Assembly: GCA_937958375.1 (NCBI GenBank)
Contig: CALGNY010000210.1
Coordinates: forward strand, 1 to 59,034
DNA length: 59,034 nucleotides
Source of the DNA: an uncultured Bacillaceae bacterium
GTDB taxonomy: Bacteria > Bacillota > Bacilli > Bacillales > Alkalibacillaceae
Direction: 5' to 3'
Shown here: positions 26,815-34,454 of the stretch, piece by piece
Position numbering within the stretch: position 1 is the stretch's first letter
Layout: every line of letters begins with the position of its first letter
Translations under genes and position numbers: made by a program
Notes under the pieces: model-generated
The model's input: the letters and a program-made list of their open reading frames with translations, nothing else
What the model was told of the DNA's origin: nothing
The model's database searches: none

Positions 26815-27846
26815 ATGAAAAAGATAAGTGTGCTTGGAGCAGGTAGCTGGGGAACCGCTTTGGCGATTGTTTTGGCACAAAACGGACATGAAGTTCGATT
26901 ATGGTCACACCGGAAAGAACAAGCACAAGAAATCAATGATCAGAAAACCAATCGGCACTATTTGCCTGAAGTCACGTTACCAAAAAATATCGTCGGCTAT
27001 CATGATCTCGCTCAAGCAGTGACCGGAAGTGATGCTATTCTTTTTGTCGTACCTACCAAAGCAATCCGGGATGTATCAAAGCAGGTCAAGCCTCATTTAT
27101 CGGCTGATCAATTGATTATACACGCATCCAAAGGAATCGAACCTGGTACCCATAAACGAATCTCTGAGATGTTGTCAGAAGAACTCGGTGATTCTTTCGG
27201 TGAAAAAGTTGTTGTTCTTTCGGGACCGAGCCACGCAGAGGAAGTTGCACTACAACAACCGACAACGGTTACAGTTTCCTCCAAGAATATGAAAATGGCA
27301 GAAAAAGTGCAGGATCTATTCATGAATGATGTTTTTCGTGTATATACCAACGAGGATTTCATCGGTGTTGAAATTGGCGGCGCATTAAAGAATATCATAG
27401 CATTGGGTGCCGGCATTTCAGATGGACTCGGCCATGGGGATAATGCAAAGGCTGCGTTGATCACCCGTGGCTTGGCTGAAATCGCAAAGCTTGGCATTAA
27501 ACTGGGAGCAACGCCAATGACTTTTGCTGGACTCACAGGCATCGGTGATCTCATCGTGACTTGCACGAGTCAACATAGCCGAAATTACCGAGCAGGGAAT
27601 ATGCTTGGAAAAGGATATGTCTTAGATGACGTGCTGGATCAAATGGGTATGGTCGTTGAAGGTGTCCGTACGACAAAGGCTGTCCATCAGCTTGCCGAAA
27701 AAACAGGTGTCGATATGCCAATCACACGAGGAATTTATGAAATTTTATTCAACGAGAAAGACCCAAAAGAAGTCGTTGACGACCTGATGCGCCGCGGAAA
27801 AACAAATGAGCTGAACGCACTTTCTTCTGATGGATATGATCAATAA
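26815..27846 (+). CDS. gpsA: Glycerol-3-phosphate dehydrogenase [NAD(P)+]
   Basis: Makes sn-glycerol-3-phosphate for phospholipids. Rossmann motif GAGSWGTALA (7-16), substrate-binding SKGIE and the catalytic Lys in GGALKNIIALGAG. 343 residues. ATG 26815 follows CGGGGTGG, 13 bases after der; probably one operon. Confidence 0.96.
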   Translation: MKKISVLGAGSWGTALAIVLAQNGHEVRLWSHRKEQAQEINDQKTNRHYLPEVTLPKNIVGYHDLAQAVTGSDAILFVVPTKAIRDVSKQVKPHLSADQLIIHASKGIEPGTHKRISEMLSEELGDSFGEKVVVLSGPSHAEEVALQQPTTVTVSSKNMKMAEKVQDLFMNDVFRVYTNEDFIGVEIGGALKNIIALGAGISDGLGHGDNAKAALITRGLAEIAKLGIKLGATPMTFAGLTGIGDLIVTCTSQHSRNYRAGNMLGKGYVLDDVLDQMGMVVEGVRTTKAVHQLAEKTGVDMPITRGIYEILFNEKDPKEVVDDLMRRGKTNELNALSSDGYDQ

Positions 27847-27888
27847 CTATTTTTTCGTCTGAAAACTGTCTTCAATAGATTGAAACGA

Positions 27889-27915
27889 ACAGGTTTCCTC
27901 GCAATGCATATAGTA
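27889..27915 (+). promoter_or_regulatory. Candidate sigma-K promoter of the spoVIF-like gene
   Basis: AC (27889-27890), 16 bases, CATATAGTA (27907-27915). This fits the sigma-K pattern (AC, 16-17 bases, CATAnnnTA), 31 bases before the gene. The B. subtilis spoVIF gene is known to be sigma-K dependent. Confidence 0.5.
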
Positions 27916-27945
27916 ATATGAATGCATTCGTAAGGAGGAAACACG

Positions 27946-28209
27946 ATGGGAGACGACATTCAGAAGAAAATTATGAACCATCTGAACAAGAAAGCTCAAA
28001 TTTCACCACAGGAAATCATGCAAGTGGCCAATGCGATGCAAAGCGCAAATTTTTCAGATGAGAAGACGGTCAGAAAGCTTGTCAGACAACTTGGTCAAAT
28101 GGCCAATAAACCTGTCAGCAAGGATAAAGAAGACCGTATTGTCGAATTGGTGACGAAGAAGAATAAGTCGATGGATGCAAATATGCTACAACAAATTTTT
28201 AAAAATTAG
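27946..28209 (+). CDS. Stage VI sporulation protein F-like
   Basis: 87 residues, soluble and helical, with the SpoVIF-family pattern: an N-terminal short helix, EIMQVANAMQSANFSDEKTVRKLVRQ (positions about 24-49, shown here in two overlapping parts: EIMQVANAMQSANF then SDEKTVRKLVRQ) and a basic C-terminal half. SpoVIF (YjcC) acts late in the mother cell in spore coat assembly with GerE. Strong AAGGAGGAAACACG before ATG. The candidate sigma-K promoter upstream supports a late sporulation role. It is inserted between gpsA and yphE, unlike B. subtilis. Confidence 0.72.
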   Translation: MGDDIQKKIMNHLNKKAQISPQEIMQVANAMQSANFSDEKTVRKLVRQLGQMANKPVSKDKEDRIVELVTKKNKSMDANMLQQIFKN

Positions 28210-28299
28210 CGTGAGATAGGCAGGCGAACTTTGCAAACCCATATGATACTCATATGATATGGTGAAGGAATGTTGAGCTGCTTGTGAGGAATTAGTCTG

Positions 28300-28334
28300 A
28301 AGAGGTGTATGCCCCTACACCTCTTTTTATTTTT
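28300..28334 (+). terminator. Terminator after the spoVIF-like gene
   Basis: Perfect stem AAGAGGTGTA / TACACCTCTT (28300-28309 with 28316-28325), six-base loop, T-rich tail. Confidence 0.88.
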
Positions 28335-28356
28335 GTTCAAAAATCGTTAGTGTGAT

Positions 28357-28560
28357 CAAGGATGTACGCTCACTGGTTTTCTTATAATCGGTTTTGAAAC
28401 TGGATGATTCAACGCGGATTTTTCCTTTATCAGTGCGTTGAGATGTGATTTTTCATCGTTCAACGCAGTGAGAAAACCGAACAGTACACTGAGAAGAGCA
28501 TTTTCATAGCTCAATGCATGGTTAAAATGCTTCTGATGGTCTGAAAATCTTTCTATGATA
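28357..28560. repeat. Array B: four diverged 51-base tandem units
   Basis: The boxes TTCAACGCGG, TTCAACGCAG and CTCAATGCAT start at 28408, 28459 and 28510, exactly 51 bases apart, and a weaker unit starts at 28357. Each unit also carries a near-complement in its second half (GCGTTGA at 28435, CACTGAG at about 28487). TCAGTGCGTTGA (28430-28441) pairs 11 of 12 with TCAACGCAGTGA (28460-28471). It fills most of the 438-base gap between the spoVIF-like gene and yphE; no gene is supported there. Confidence 0.7.
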
Positions 28561-28611
28561 AGAATTCACAAAGCTTTCAATGGTAACTCCTTAATATGCA
28601 CAAGGATTGTA

Positions 28612-28620
28612 TGGTATAAT
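28612..28620 (+). promoter_or_regulatory. Extended -10 promoter of yphE
   Basis: TGGTATAAT, an extended -10, 27 bases before the yphE start. The -35 (TTAATA, 28591) is weak. Confidence 0.5.
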
Positions 28621-28647
28621 TTTGGAGGAAGAAAGCGAGGTAGTAAC

Positions 28648-28848
28648 ATGTCTCAAGCAATGTTGAATATGTACATATCGTTTGGCGGAATGATTTTACT
28701 CTTTGCATCTACCGGTTTAATTATCTTGGCGCGCAATAAATTATCGGGCGTATTGAAATTTATTACGACACTTTTGGCGTATGTTTGCTTACTCGTCGGT
28801 GGAATTATTATTTTCTATATCGTTCTAAGCGGACCAACTGCAGAATGA
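28648..28848 (+). CDS. yphE: Small membrane protein YphE (DUF2768)
   Basis: 66 residues with two transmembrane helices (about 8-27 and 37-59), matching the DUF2768 family and B. subtilis YphE in size and place. Function unknown. ATG 28648 follows GCGAGGTAG. Ten bases before yphF, so one operon. Confidence 0.75.
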   Translation: MSQAMLNMYISFGGMILLFASTGLIILARNKLSGVLKFITTLLAYVCLLVGGIIIFYIVLSGPTAE

Positions 28849-28858
28849 GGGATTAATT

Positions 28859-29566
28859 ATGCGAATGTTAGTAATCATCCTGACAAGCATCCTTTTATCA
28901 GGATGTCTTTACCCAAATGATCAATTAAGTGAAAATGAAGCAACCAATGACGAACAACTCAATCGTGTCCAAGCAGCTGTCGATGAATATCGGGAAGCAA
29001 ATAATGGATTGTTGCCGATTGAAACAAGAGACCAGGAAACCCCTATTTTCATTAAATATCCCATTGATTTTCAAGTGTTACGGGAGCAGGGGATAATGGG
29101 TGAAGTTCCTGGCAATTCGTATGCGGGCGGTGGCCCTTATACTTATGTTCTCATTGATGTAGAAGAGGAACCGAAAGTAAAAGTTGTCGATTCGCGGGTA
29201 ACGCAACGGCTTCGTACGGTGAACTATGAAATCAATTTATACCGGAACAAAAACAATTATGCACCCTTTGGCGAACGGATTGGTGATGGCATTTTTACGA
29301 TCGATCCGAATAAGCTAGAATTAAACAATGGCTATACCGTCGAAAGTCCTTATTCGGGACAAGAATTGGATATTATTTTAGGGAAAGAGGGACAAGCGAA
29401 GGTCGATTTCCGGCCTGATGTTTACCAACTGATGGAGCGCGAGGGAATTGATGCTTACGATGGCGATCTTCGCTATCTTCTTGCTGAACATTATCCAATT
29501 GTTCCTGCTTATTCACCAGCTATGTTTTTGGAAAACGATGAAATTATTTTGAAACAAGCTGAATAA
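28859..29566 (+). CDS. yphF: Lipoprotein YphF
   Basis: Predicted lipoprotein: signal peptide with lipobox LLSGC (Cys16) and an extracytoplasmic domain of about 215 residues. 235 residues in all; family of unknown function found next to spoIVA in Bacillaceae. GAGGGA precedes the ATG. A perfect terminator follows. Confidence 0.78.
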   Translation: MRMLVIILTSILLSGCLYPNDQLSENEATNDEQLNRVQAAVDEYREANNGLLPIETRDQETPIFIKYPIDFQVLREQGIMGEVPGNSYAGGGPYTYVLIDVEEEPKVKVVDSRVTQRLRTVNYEINLYRNKNNYAPFGERIGDGIFTIDPNKLELNNGYTVESPYSGQELDIILGKEGQAKVDFRPDVYQLMEREGIDAYDGDLRYLLAEHYPIVPAYSPAMFLENDEIILKQAE

Positions 29567-29581
29567 TATCAACGCATAAGC

Positions 29582-29622
29582 ATAGAGATTCTACTAGGAG
29601 CTGTAGAATCTCTATTTTTTTA
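29582..29622 (+). terminator. Terminator after yphF
   Basis: Perfect 13-bp stem ATAGAGATTCTAC / GTAGAATCTCTAT (29582-29594 with 29603-29615), 8-base loop, seven T. Confidence 0.92.
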
Positions 29623-29669
29623 TATCTTTCTTGGCATAATCAAGTAGGACAACATCATAAGTTATTAAT

Positions 29670-29698
29670 GCATACGAATAACAGTTGATCGATACTGT
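29670..29698 (+). promoter_or_regulatory. Possible sigma-E promoter of spoIVA
   Basis: GCATACG (29670-29676), 14 bases, GATACTGT (29691-29698), 21 bases before the start. A partial match to the sigma-E consensus; the known sigma-E control of spoIVA is the main reason to list it. Confidence 0.35.
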
Positions 29699-29719
29699 AT
29701 AAAAGGTCGGAGGGATTAG

Positions 29720-31198
29720 ATGGATAATTTCAACGTGTTCCATGACATATCGAAACGGACAAACGGAGATATCTACTTAGGCGTTGTCGGAGCGGTTCGT
29801 ACAGGCAAATCAACATTCATCAAGAAATTTATGAATCAAGTCGTTTTGCCGAATATCGAATCAGAGGAAGAACGTGATCGTGCAACAGATGAACTACCAC
29901 AAAGTGCAGCAGGGAAAACCATCATGACGACAGAGCCAAAGTTCATACCGAACAATGCTGTACAAATCTCTGTGGATGATGGGCTGGAAGTGAAGGTAAG
30001 ATTGGTCGATTGTGTTGGTTATACAGTCGACAGTGCAAAAGGTTTTGAGGATGAGAATGGTCCAAGAATGATTCATACGCCATGGTACGAAGAGGCCATA
30101 CCATTTCATGATGCGGCGGAAATCGGGACTCGGAAGGTCATTCAAGAACACTCGACAATCGGTGTCGTCGTTACGACAGACGGTTCATTCGGTGAAATTC
30201 CACGAAAAGATTATGTAGAATCCGAAGAACGGGTCGTAGAAGAATTGAAGGAGGTCGGCAAACCATTTATCATGGTGTTGAACTCCTCTCGGCCACATGA
30301 TCAAGATACCATTGAGCTTCGAAATGAATTGGCCGAAAAATACAACATTCCGGTCATTCCAGTATCTGTTGAGGATCTTAGAGAAGGAGACATCCATAAC
30401 ATCCTTCGTGAAGCACTCTTTGAGTTTCCTGTCATCGAAGTCAATGTCAACCTCCCTAGCTGGGTGATGTCCTTAAAAGAGGAACATTGGTTACGCAGAC
30501 AGTTCCAAGATGCCATCCAAGAGACGGTGAAAGACATACGCCGCCTGCGGGATGTCGACCACGTCGTCGGAAATTTCTACGATTATGAGTTTGTAACGGA
30601 AGCTAGACTTTCCGGAATGGAAATGGGCGAAGGGGTCGCGGAAATCGACTTACATGCTTCGGATGAGCTATACGATCAAGTGCTGAACGAGATTGTCGGT
30701 GTTGAGATTCGAGGGAAAGACCATCTTTTGGAGCTCATTCAGGACTATGCGGATGCAAAAAGAGAATACGATCAATTCGAAGAAGCCATCGCCATGGTCA
30801 AACAGACAGGATACGGTGTTGCGAATCCAGCCATCGAAGACATGAAGCTTGAAGAACCAGAAATCATTCGCCAGGGCCCACGGTATGGTGTCCGATTAAA
30901 AGCTGTCGCACCATCGATCCATATGATCAAAGTCGAAGTGGAATCGGAATTTGCACCGATTATCGGAACAGAAAAACAGAGCGAAGAACTCGTCAGATAC
31001 TTGATGCAAGATTTCGAAGAGGACCCATTATCCATCTGGAAGTCGGATATTTTCGGGCGATCGCTTAGCTCAATCGTCAGGGAAGGAATCCATGCCAAAC
31101 TGACACTGATGCCTGAACATGCTCGCTATAAATTAAAAGATACATTAGAACGAATCATTAATGAAGGCAGTGGTGGACTCATCGCCATTATCCTATAA
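29720..31198 (+). CDS. spoIVA: Stage IV sporulation protein A
   Basis: ATPase that polymerises on the forespore surface as the coat basement layer. Walker A GAVRTGKST (24-32), Walker B-like VRLVDCVGY, and a long C-terminal part ending RIINEGSGGLIAIIL, needed for SpoVM-directed localisation. 492 residues, exactly the B. subtilis length. Ribosome site GGTCGGAGGG. Single-gene unit between two terminators. Confidence 0.97.
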   Translation: MDNFNVFHDISKRTNGDIYLGVVGAVRTGKSTFIKKFMNQVVLPNIESEEERDRATDELPQSAAGKTIMTTEPKFIPNNAVQISVDDGLEVKVRLVDCVGYTVDSAKGFEDENGPRMIHTPWYEEAIPFHDAAEIGTRKVIQEHSTIGVVVTTDGSFGEIPRKDYVESEERVVEELKEVGKPFIMVLNSSRPHDQDTIELRNELAEKYNIPVIPVSVEDLREGDIHNILREALFEFPVIEVNVNLPSWVMSLKEEHWLRRQFQDAIQETVKDIRRLRDVDHVVGNFYDYEFVTEARLSGMEMGEGVAEIDLHASDELYDQVLNEIVGVEIRGKDHLLELIQDYADAKREYDQFEEAIAMVKQTGYGVANPAIEDMKLEEPEIIRQGPRYGVRLKAVAPSIHMIKVEVESEFAPIIGTEKQSEELVRYLMQDFEEDPLSIWKSDIFGRSLSSIVREGIHAKLTLMPEHARYKLKDTLERIINEGSGGLIAIIL

Positions 31199-31204
31199 TT
31201 TCCT

Positions 31205-31232
31205 AAAAGCGACATATACTGTCGCTTTTTTT
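31205..31232 (+). terminator. Terminator after spoIVA
   Basis: Stem AAAAGCGAC / GTCGCTTTT (31205-31213 with 31221-31229), 7-base loop, T run. Confidence 0.9.
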
Positions 31233-31295
31233 GTGTTTCAAATGAGAAATATGTCTTAAAACGTTGATAAATTAGGTTTTTTAGGCATTTTTATA

Positions 31296-31324
31296 TTGAA
31301 ACAGGGTTATGCTTGTGATACGAT
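31296..31324 (+). promoter_or_regulatory. Promoter of hbs
   Basis: TTGAAA (31296-31301), 17 bases ending in TGA, TACGAT (31319-31324): a -35 plus an extended -10 (TGnTACGAT). It would give a leader of about 215 bases. The rest of 31325-31547 holds no gene I can support; B. subtilis hbs also has a long leader. Confidence 0.55.
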
Positions 31325-31547
31325 TCAAATACGCTAAGCCCTTTGCCTGCAATGATTGCATCAGAAAGGCCTGTATCAGTTGGTTTGGATATTTGCTATG
31401 ACTTGCAGCAGGCGATGATTTTTGTTTAACTAAAATCATGATATTCAAATGAGAACTTCCTTGTACCATTAAGTTGCTGTGGGAATGACTGATTTCCATA
31501 AGCAATTTAATAGATGTCAACTCACTCTTTGAGAGGAGGTGAGACGG

Positions 31548-31820
31548 ATGAACAAAACGGATTTAATCAATTCTGTTGCTGAACAAGCCGATCTTTCTAA
31601 AAAAGATGCTTCTAACGCAGTGGATGCAGTATTCGAGGCGATTACTGGATCATTGAAAAAATCAGAAAAAGTACAGCTTATTGGTTTCGGTAACTTTGAG
31701 GTACGTGAGCGTTCTGCTCGTAAGGGACGTAACCCTCAAACTGGTGAACAAATCGATATCCCTGCAAGTAAAGTCCCAGCATTTAAAGCTGGTAAAGCCC
31801 TAAAGGATGCTGTGAAATAG
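31548..31820 (+). CDS. hbs: DNA-binding protein HU
   Basis: Nucleoid protein HU. 90 residues with the family start MNKTDLINSVAEQADLSKKD, signature GFGNFEVRERSARKGRNP and C-terminal KVPAFKAGKALKDAV. A near-perfect Shine-Dalgarno AGAGGAGGTGAG sits 5-6 bases before ATG 31548, so a GTG at 31539 inside it is excluded. An IS element begins about 22 bases after the stop, so the native terminator is not apparent. Confidence 0.97.
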   Translation: MNKTDLINSVAEQADLSKKDASNAVDAVFEAITGSLKKSEKVQLIGFGNFEVRERSARKGRNPQTGEQIDIPASKVPAFKAGKALKDAVK

Positions 31821-31823
31821 CAG

Positions 31824-33524
31824 TTACATAGGGCGAACGTTGAAAAGAGGCTGGGACATAACTAGCCTCAAATAATTAAAAATGGTGCCAATCATAATAT
31901 TTAAATGATTGGCACCATTTTTTTTGGTGTATTTATCGTAAGGTCCACTATGCCCACTGTTCATGGCTGTAAGTTTTCTTAGATTTACAGCCATGAACGC
32001 AAATCCTAATTCATTTGCCACTTTCGCTTTGCCCCTAACGGACATGCGAGTGAAACTCAAATTAGCCTTCAGAAATCCAAAAACCGGTTCTACATCAACT
32101 TTACGCTTACTGTAGATTTCCCCAGTTTTTTCGTCTGAAAGCTTTTCACGTGTATATTCTTTTTGTTGCTCCCATTTTTGGTTGTATAAAATTCTTCGGT
32201 TGTTGCCTTCTTTGGCGGTCGTACACATAGACCGTAAGGGGCAACCGGAACAATCTTCACACTCGTAAACTTTGAAAGTTCTAGTAAAGCCATAACGATC
32301 TGTACGTTTAGAGACATAACGGAACGTTAATTGTCGATTGTTTGGACAAGTAAAAGAATCCGTTTCCTCATCATATTGCCAATTCTTCGTGTTGAATGGA
32401 TCATTTTTATACTTCCGTTGATTTTCTTTTCTGTATTGATTGTATGTAATCAGTGGTGTGCAATCGCGATTCTCAATAATATCGGCATAGTTAGCTTCAC
32501 TGCCATACCCAGCATCTGCGACAATATAGTTTGGTAAATCAAAAAAATGCTCCTCGATATGATCTAGGAAGGGAAGCAATGTTCTTGTATCCGTAGGATT
32601 CGGGAAAACATCATACGCAAGCGCAAATTGACCTTCGGTCGCCAGTTGTACATTATAGGCTGGCTTTAGTTGTCCGTTCTTCATATAGTCATCTTTCATA
32701 CGCATAAACGTGGCATCGTGATCCGTTTTTGAATAACTATTTCTTTCACCAAATATCTCCATATCCGATTGATACTTGAGTTTGCGCTGTACAAAACCCT
32801 GAAATTGCTTGCGGTATTGCTTAGGCGCTTTGCGCTCTGACCGAAGGTGTTTCCGTTCTTGGCCATTGTCATTCTCTTTAATCTTTTGATTGTATTTTTG
32901 CACTTTCTCGTCTAGTTGCTCCGCAATGGTTGATAGCTCTTCAACTGAAAGTTCATCTGAACTTTCCCGTTCAATTCCTGGAATGATTTCATTCTCTAAC
33001 AGTTCATCATACATCTGATTAGACTTTTCGATTAAACTGTCACTGTACTTTTCTGTAGATTTTCGCCAGTCAAATGTGAATTTATTGGCGTTTGCTTCGA
33101 TCTTGGTTCCATCAATAAAAATGGCTTCTTCATCAATCAACTCGTTTTTGATGAGTTGGCAGCGAAACTGTACAAAACATTGACGGATTAACTCTTTAAC
33201 TTCTGGTTGGACTCGAAATCGATTAATCGTTCGATAGCTGGGTTCATAGCCTTGAGCCAACCACATCATCCGTACACTATCTTTAACCATAGCTTCTATT
33301 TTCCTTCCGGAAAAAGCCGATTGAGTGTAGGCGCACAAAATAATTTTCATCATCATTTTTGGATGATAAGCAGGACAGCCTGTGTGACGAGAGAACTGAG
33401 TAAAAGCCTCATCTGGTATTTGTTCGATTAGATCGTTTACCGTGTAACCATTATCATCTTTATCTAATTTTACTTCTAAATCTAAAGGCAAAACCACTTG
33501 ATTCATGTTATAATGTTTAAACAT
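31824..33524 (-). CDS. IS1182-family transposase
   Basis: DDE transposase of the IS4/IS5-related IS1182 group. N-terminal DUF772-type domain (about 40-120, HPKMMMKIILCAYTQSAFSG). Catalytic residues fall in FIDGTKIEANANK (Asp), VADAGYGSEAN (Asp) and VDVEPVFGFLKANL (Glu). A zinc-like Cys cluster (CEDCSGCPLRSMC) lies between the last two. GGAGG before the start, but inside an inverted repeat. The frame runs through the internal terminator and the end repeat and stops 17 bases outside the element, so the last five residues come from host DNA. A one-base shift at an A8 run would end it inside the IS instead. Confidence 0.9.
   Translation of the reverse strand: MFKHYNMNQVVLPLDLEVKLDKDDNGYTVNDLIEQIPDEAFTQFSRHTGCPAYHPKMMMKIILCAYTQSAFSGRKIEAMVKDSVRMMWLAQGYEPSYRTINRFRVQPEVKELIRQCFVQFRCQLIKNELIDEEAIFIDGTKIEANANKFTFDWRKSTEKYSDSLIEKSNQMYDELLENEIIPGIERESSDELSVEELSTIAEQLDEKVQKYNQKIKENDNGQERKHLRSERKAPKQYRKQFQGFVQRKLKYQSDMEIFGERNSYSKTDHDATFMRMKDDYMKNGQLKPAYNVQLATEGQFALAYDVFPNPTDTRTLLPFLDHIEEHFFDLPNYIVADAGYGSEANYADIIENRDCTPLITYNQYRKENQRKYKNDPFNTKNWQYDEETDSFTCPNNRQLTFRYVSKRTDRYGFTRTFKVYECEDCSGCPLRSMCTTAKEGNNRRILYNQKWEQQKEYTREKLSDEKTGEIYSKRKVDVEPVFGFLKANLSFTRMSVRGKAKVANELGFAFMAVNLRKLTAMNSGHSGPYDKYTKKNGANHLNIMIGTIFNYLRLVMSQPLFNVRPM
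31843..31858 (+). repeat. Left terminal inverted repeat of the IS
   Basis: AAAAGAGGCTGGGACA; exact reverse complement of the right end at 33677-33692. Confidence 0.85.
31880..31925. terminator. Bidirectional terminator inside the IS left end
   Basis: Perfect 15-bp stem AATGGTGCCAATCAT / ATGATTGGCACCATT (31881-31895 with 31905-31919), A-rich on the left and eight T on the right. It would stop hbs transcripts entering the IS and transposase transcripts leaving it. Confidence 0.9.
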
Positions 33525-33585
33525 AAAGAATCCTCCTTTGTTGGTTGTTTTGTGGTTATTACAATTTTACCAAAGGGGATTCTTT
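33525..33585 (-). promoter_or_regulatory. Hairpin masking the transposase ribosome site
   Basis: AAAGAATCCTCCTTTG (33525-33540) and CAAAGGGGATTCTTT (33571-33585) are complementary with one bulged base. In RNA the second arm covers the transposase Shine-Dalgarno next to the start codon. An extended -10 (TGGTAAAAT on the minus strand, 33572-33564) lies between the arms, so mRNA from it would lack the masking arm while read-in RNA would carry it. Confidence 0.65.
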
Positions 33586-33616
33586 TTGTTTATACAATTA
33601 ATTAAAATTTCTATAG

Positions 33617-33662
33617 AAAAATCGTGGAGACACATCAATAAGATGAATCTCCACGATTTTTT
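33617..33662. terminator. Terminator inside the IS right end
   Basis: Perfect 14-bp stem AAAAATCGTGGAGA / TCTCCACGATTTTT (33617-33630 with 33648-33661). Placed to stop transcription entering the transposase gene from the hepS side. Confidence 0.85.
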
Positions 33663-33676
33663 ATTTTACTGGGTTT

Positions 33677-33692
33677 TGTCCCAGCCTCTTTT
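33677..33692 (-). repeat. Right terminal inverted repeat of the IS
   Basis: TGTCCCAGCCTCTTTT; pairs with the left end at 31843-31858. Confidence 0.85.
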
Positions 33693-33740
33693 TATTTTGC
33701 ATAAAAAAGTTTCGTCATGTTAGCGAAATTGAAGCGAACA

Positions 33741-33749
33741 TGCTAAAAT
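33741..33749 (+). promoter_or_regulatory. Possible extended -10 promoter of hepS
   Basis: TGCTAAAAT (TGn plus TAAAAT), about 32-41 bases before the candidate hepS start codons and just outside the IS. No good -35. Confidence 0.4.
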
Positions 33750-33780
33750 ATCAGAGGAGTCAAAGAACAAAAGTGGCTGG

Positions 33781-34440
33781 GTGATTTGCTTGAATCTAAT
33801 TAATGAATCGAACCAACAATTCGTCAACGATTTTTTGAATCGTTTTAAACATACTTACGTCGATGAAAGACATTATGAAATGGTCCGTTTAAATGATCAA
33901 TTATATTTCTTTCATCAGCTTTCGCGGCTCAATGAAGAAGATGATCAAGTCGTTTTTGATGCCGTTGTCCATATGCAAATCTCCCTGCAAATCCATGATT
34001 TGGTTGAATTTCGTTTTACGCCTGAATATCTTCCGACCGAAACGGAAGAGTCCAACCAGATGAATGCGTTGCTTGGGGACTATCATAGTGCCTGGTTCTA
34101 TAAGCTATTGGCCGGTCATGGTAAGCTGGACGCTCTTCATCACTTTGTCCAACCTGTGAAGCGAATCAACCAATTGAAAATGGAGTTACTTCATAATCAA
34201 GCGTTGTCGGATGAAGAAAAGATGGATGCCATCGAAACGATCTACATGGGCTTATTCGATGCCTATGCAGATTATTATTCGATTGAACAATACCCGACAG
34301 AGCGGAAACGAATTGCCTATCATTTTATTTTTCGTGAGCAACCGTTTTGGATGAACCGGATGCAATCTGAGAGAAAAATAGGTGAGGTTTGGAAAGAGAG
34401 AAAGGTACAGTTGGAAGCCGAACTGATTAACTGCCAATGA
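33781..34440 (+). CDS. hepS: Heptaprenyl diphosphate synthase component I
   Basis: Small, non-catalytic-looking subunit (HepS/GerCA) that with HepT makes the C35 side chain of menaquinone-7. 219 mostly helical residues without an aspartate-rich motif, as expected for component I; recognised mainly from HDLVEFRFTPEYLPTETEES-type blocks (LLGDYHSAWFYKLLA is the clearest) and from the hepS-menG-hepT order. The start is uncertain: GTG 33781 has a distant AGAGGAG, while TTG 33790 sits 5-6 bases after GGGTGA. Family members are about 30 residues longer at the N-terminus. Confidence 0.83.
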   Translation: MICLNLINESNQQFVNDFLNRFKHTYVDERHYEMVRLNDQLYFFHQLSRLNEEDDQVVFDAVVHMQISLQIHDLVEFRFTPEYLPTETEESNQMNALLGDYHSAWFYKLLAGHGKLDALHHFVQPVKRINQLKMELLHNQALSDEEKMDAIETIYMGLFDAYADYYSIEQYPTERKRIAYHFIFREQPFWMNRMQSERKIGEVWKERKVQLEAELINCQ

Positions 34441-34454
34441 AAGTAGGAAAACGA

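Larger units (their letters stand above)
31843..33692 (-). mobile_element. IS1182-family insertion sequence
   Basis: About 1.85 kb bounded by 16-base inverted ends AAAAGAGGCTGGGACA (31843-31858) and TGTCCCAGCCTCTTTT (33677-33692). It carries one transposase on the minus strand and a hairpin terminator just inside each end. No clear target duplication is visible. It sits between hbs and hepS, where B. subtilis has mtrA-mtrB. A decayed end-like sequence also occurs at 9206. Confidence 0.88.

Noticed and set aside
27108..27566. 152-codon minus-strand frame in gpsA
   Set aside because: Antisense to conserved gpsA codons, no start signal.
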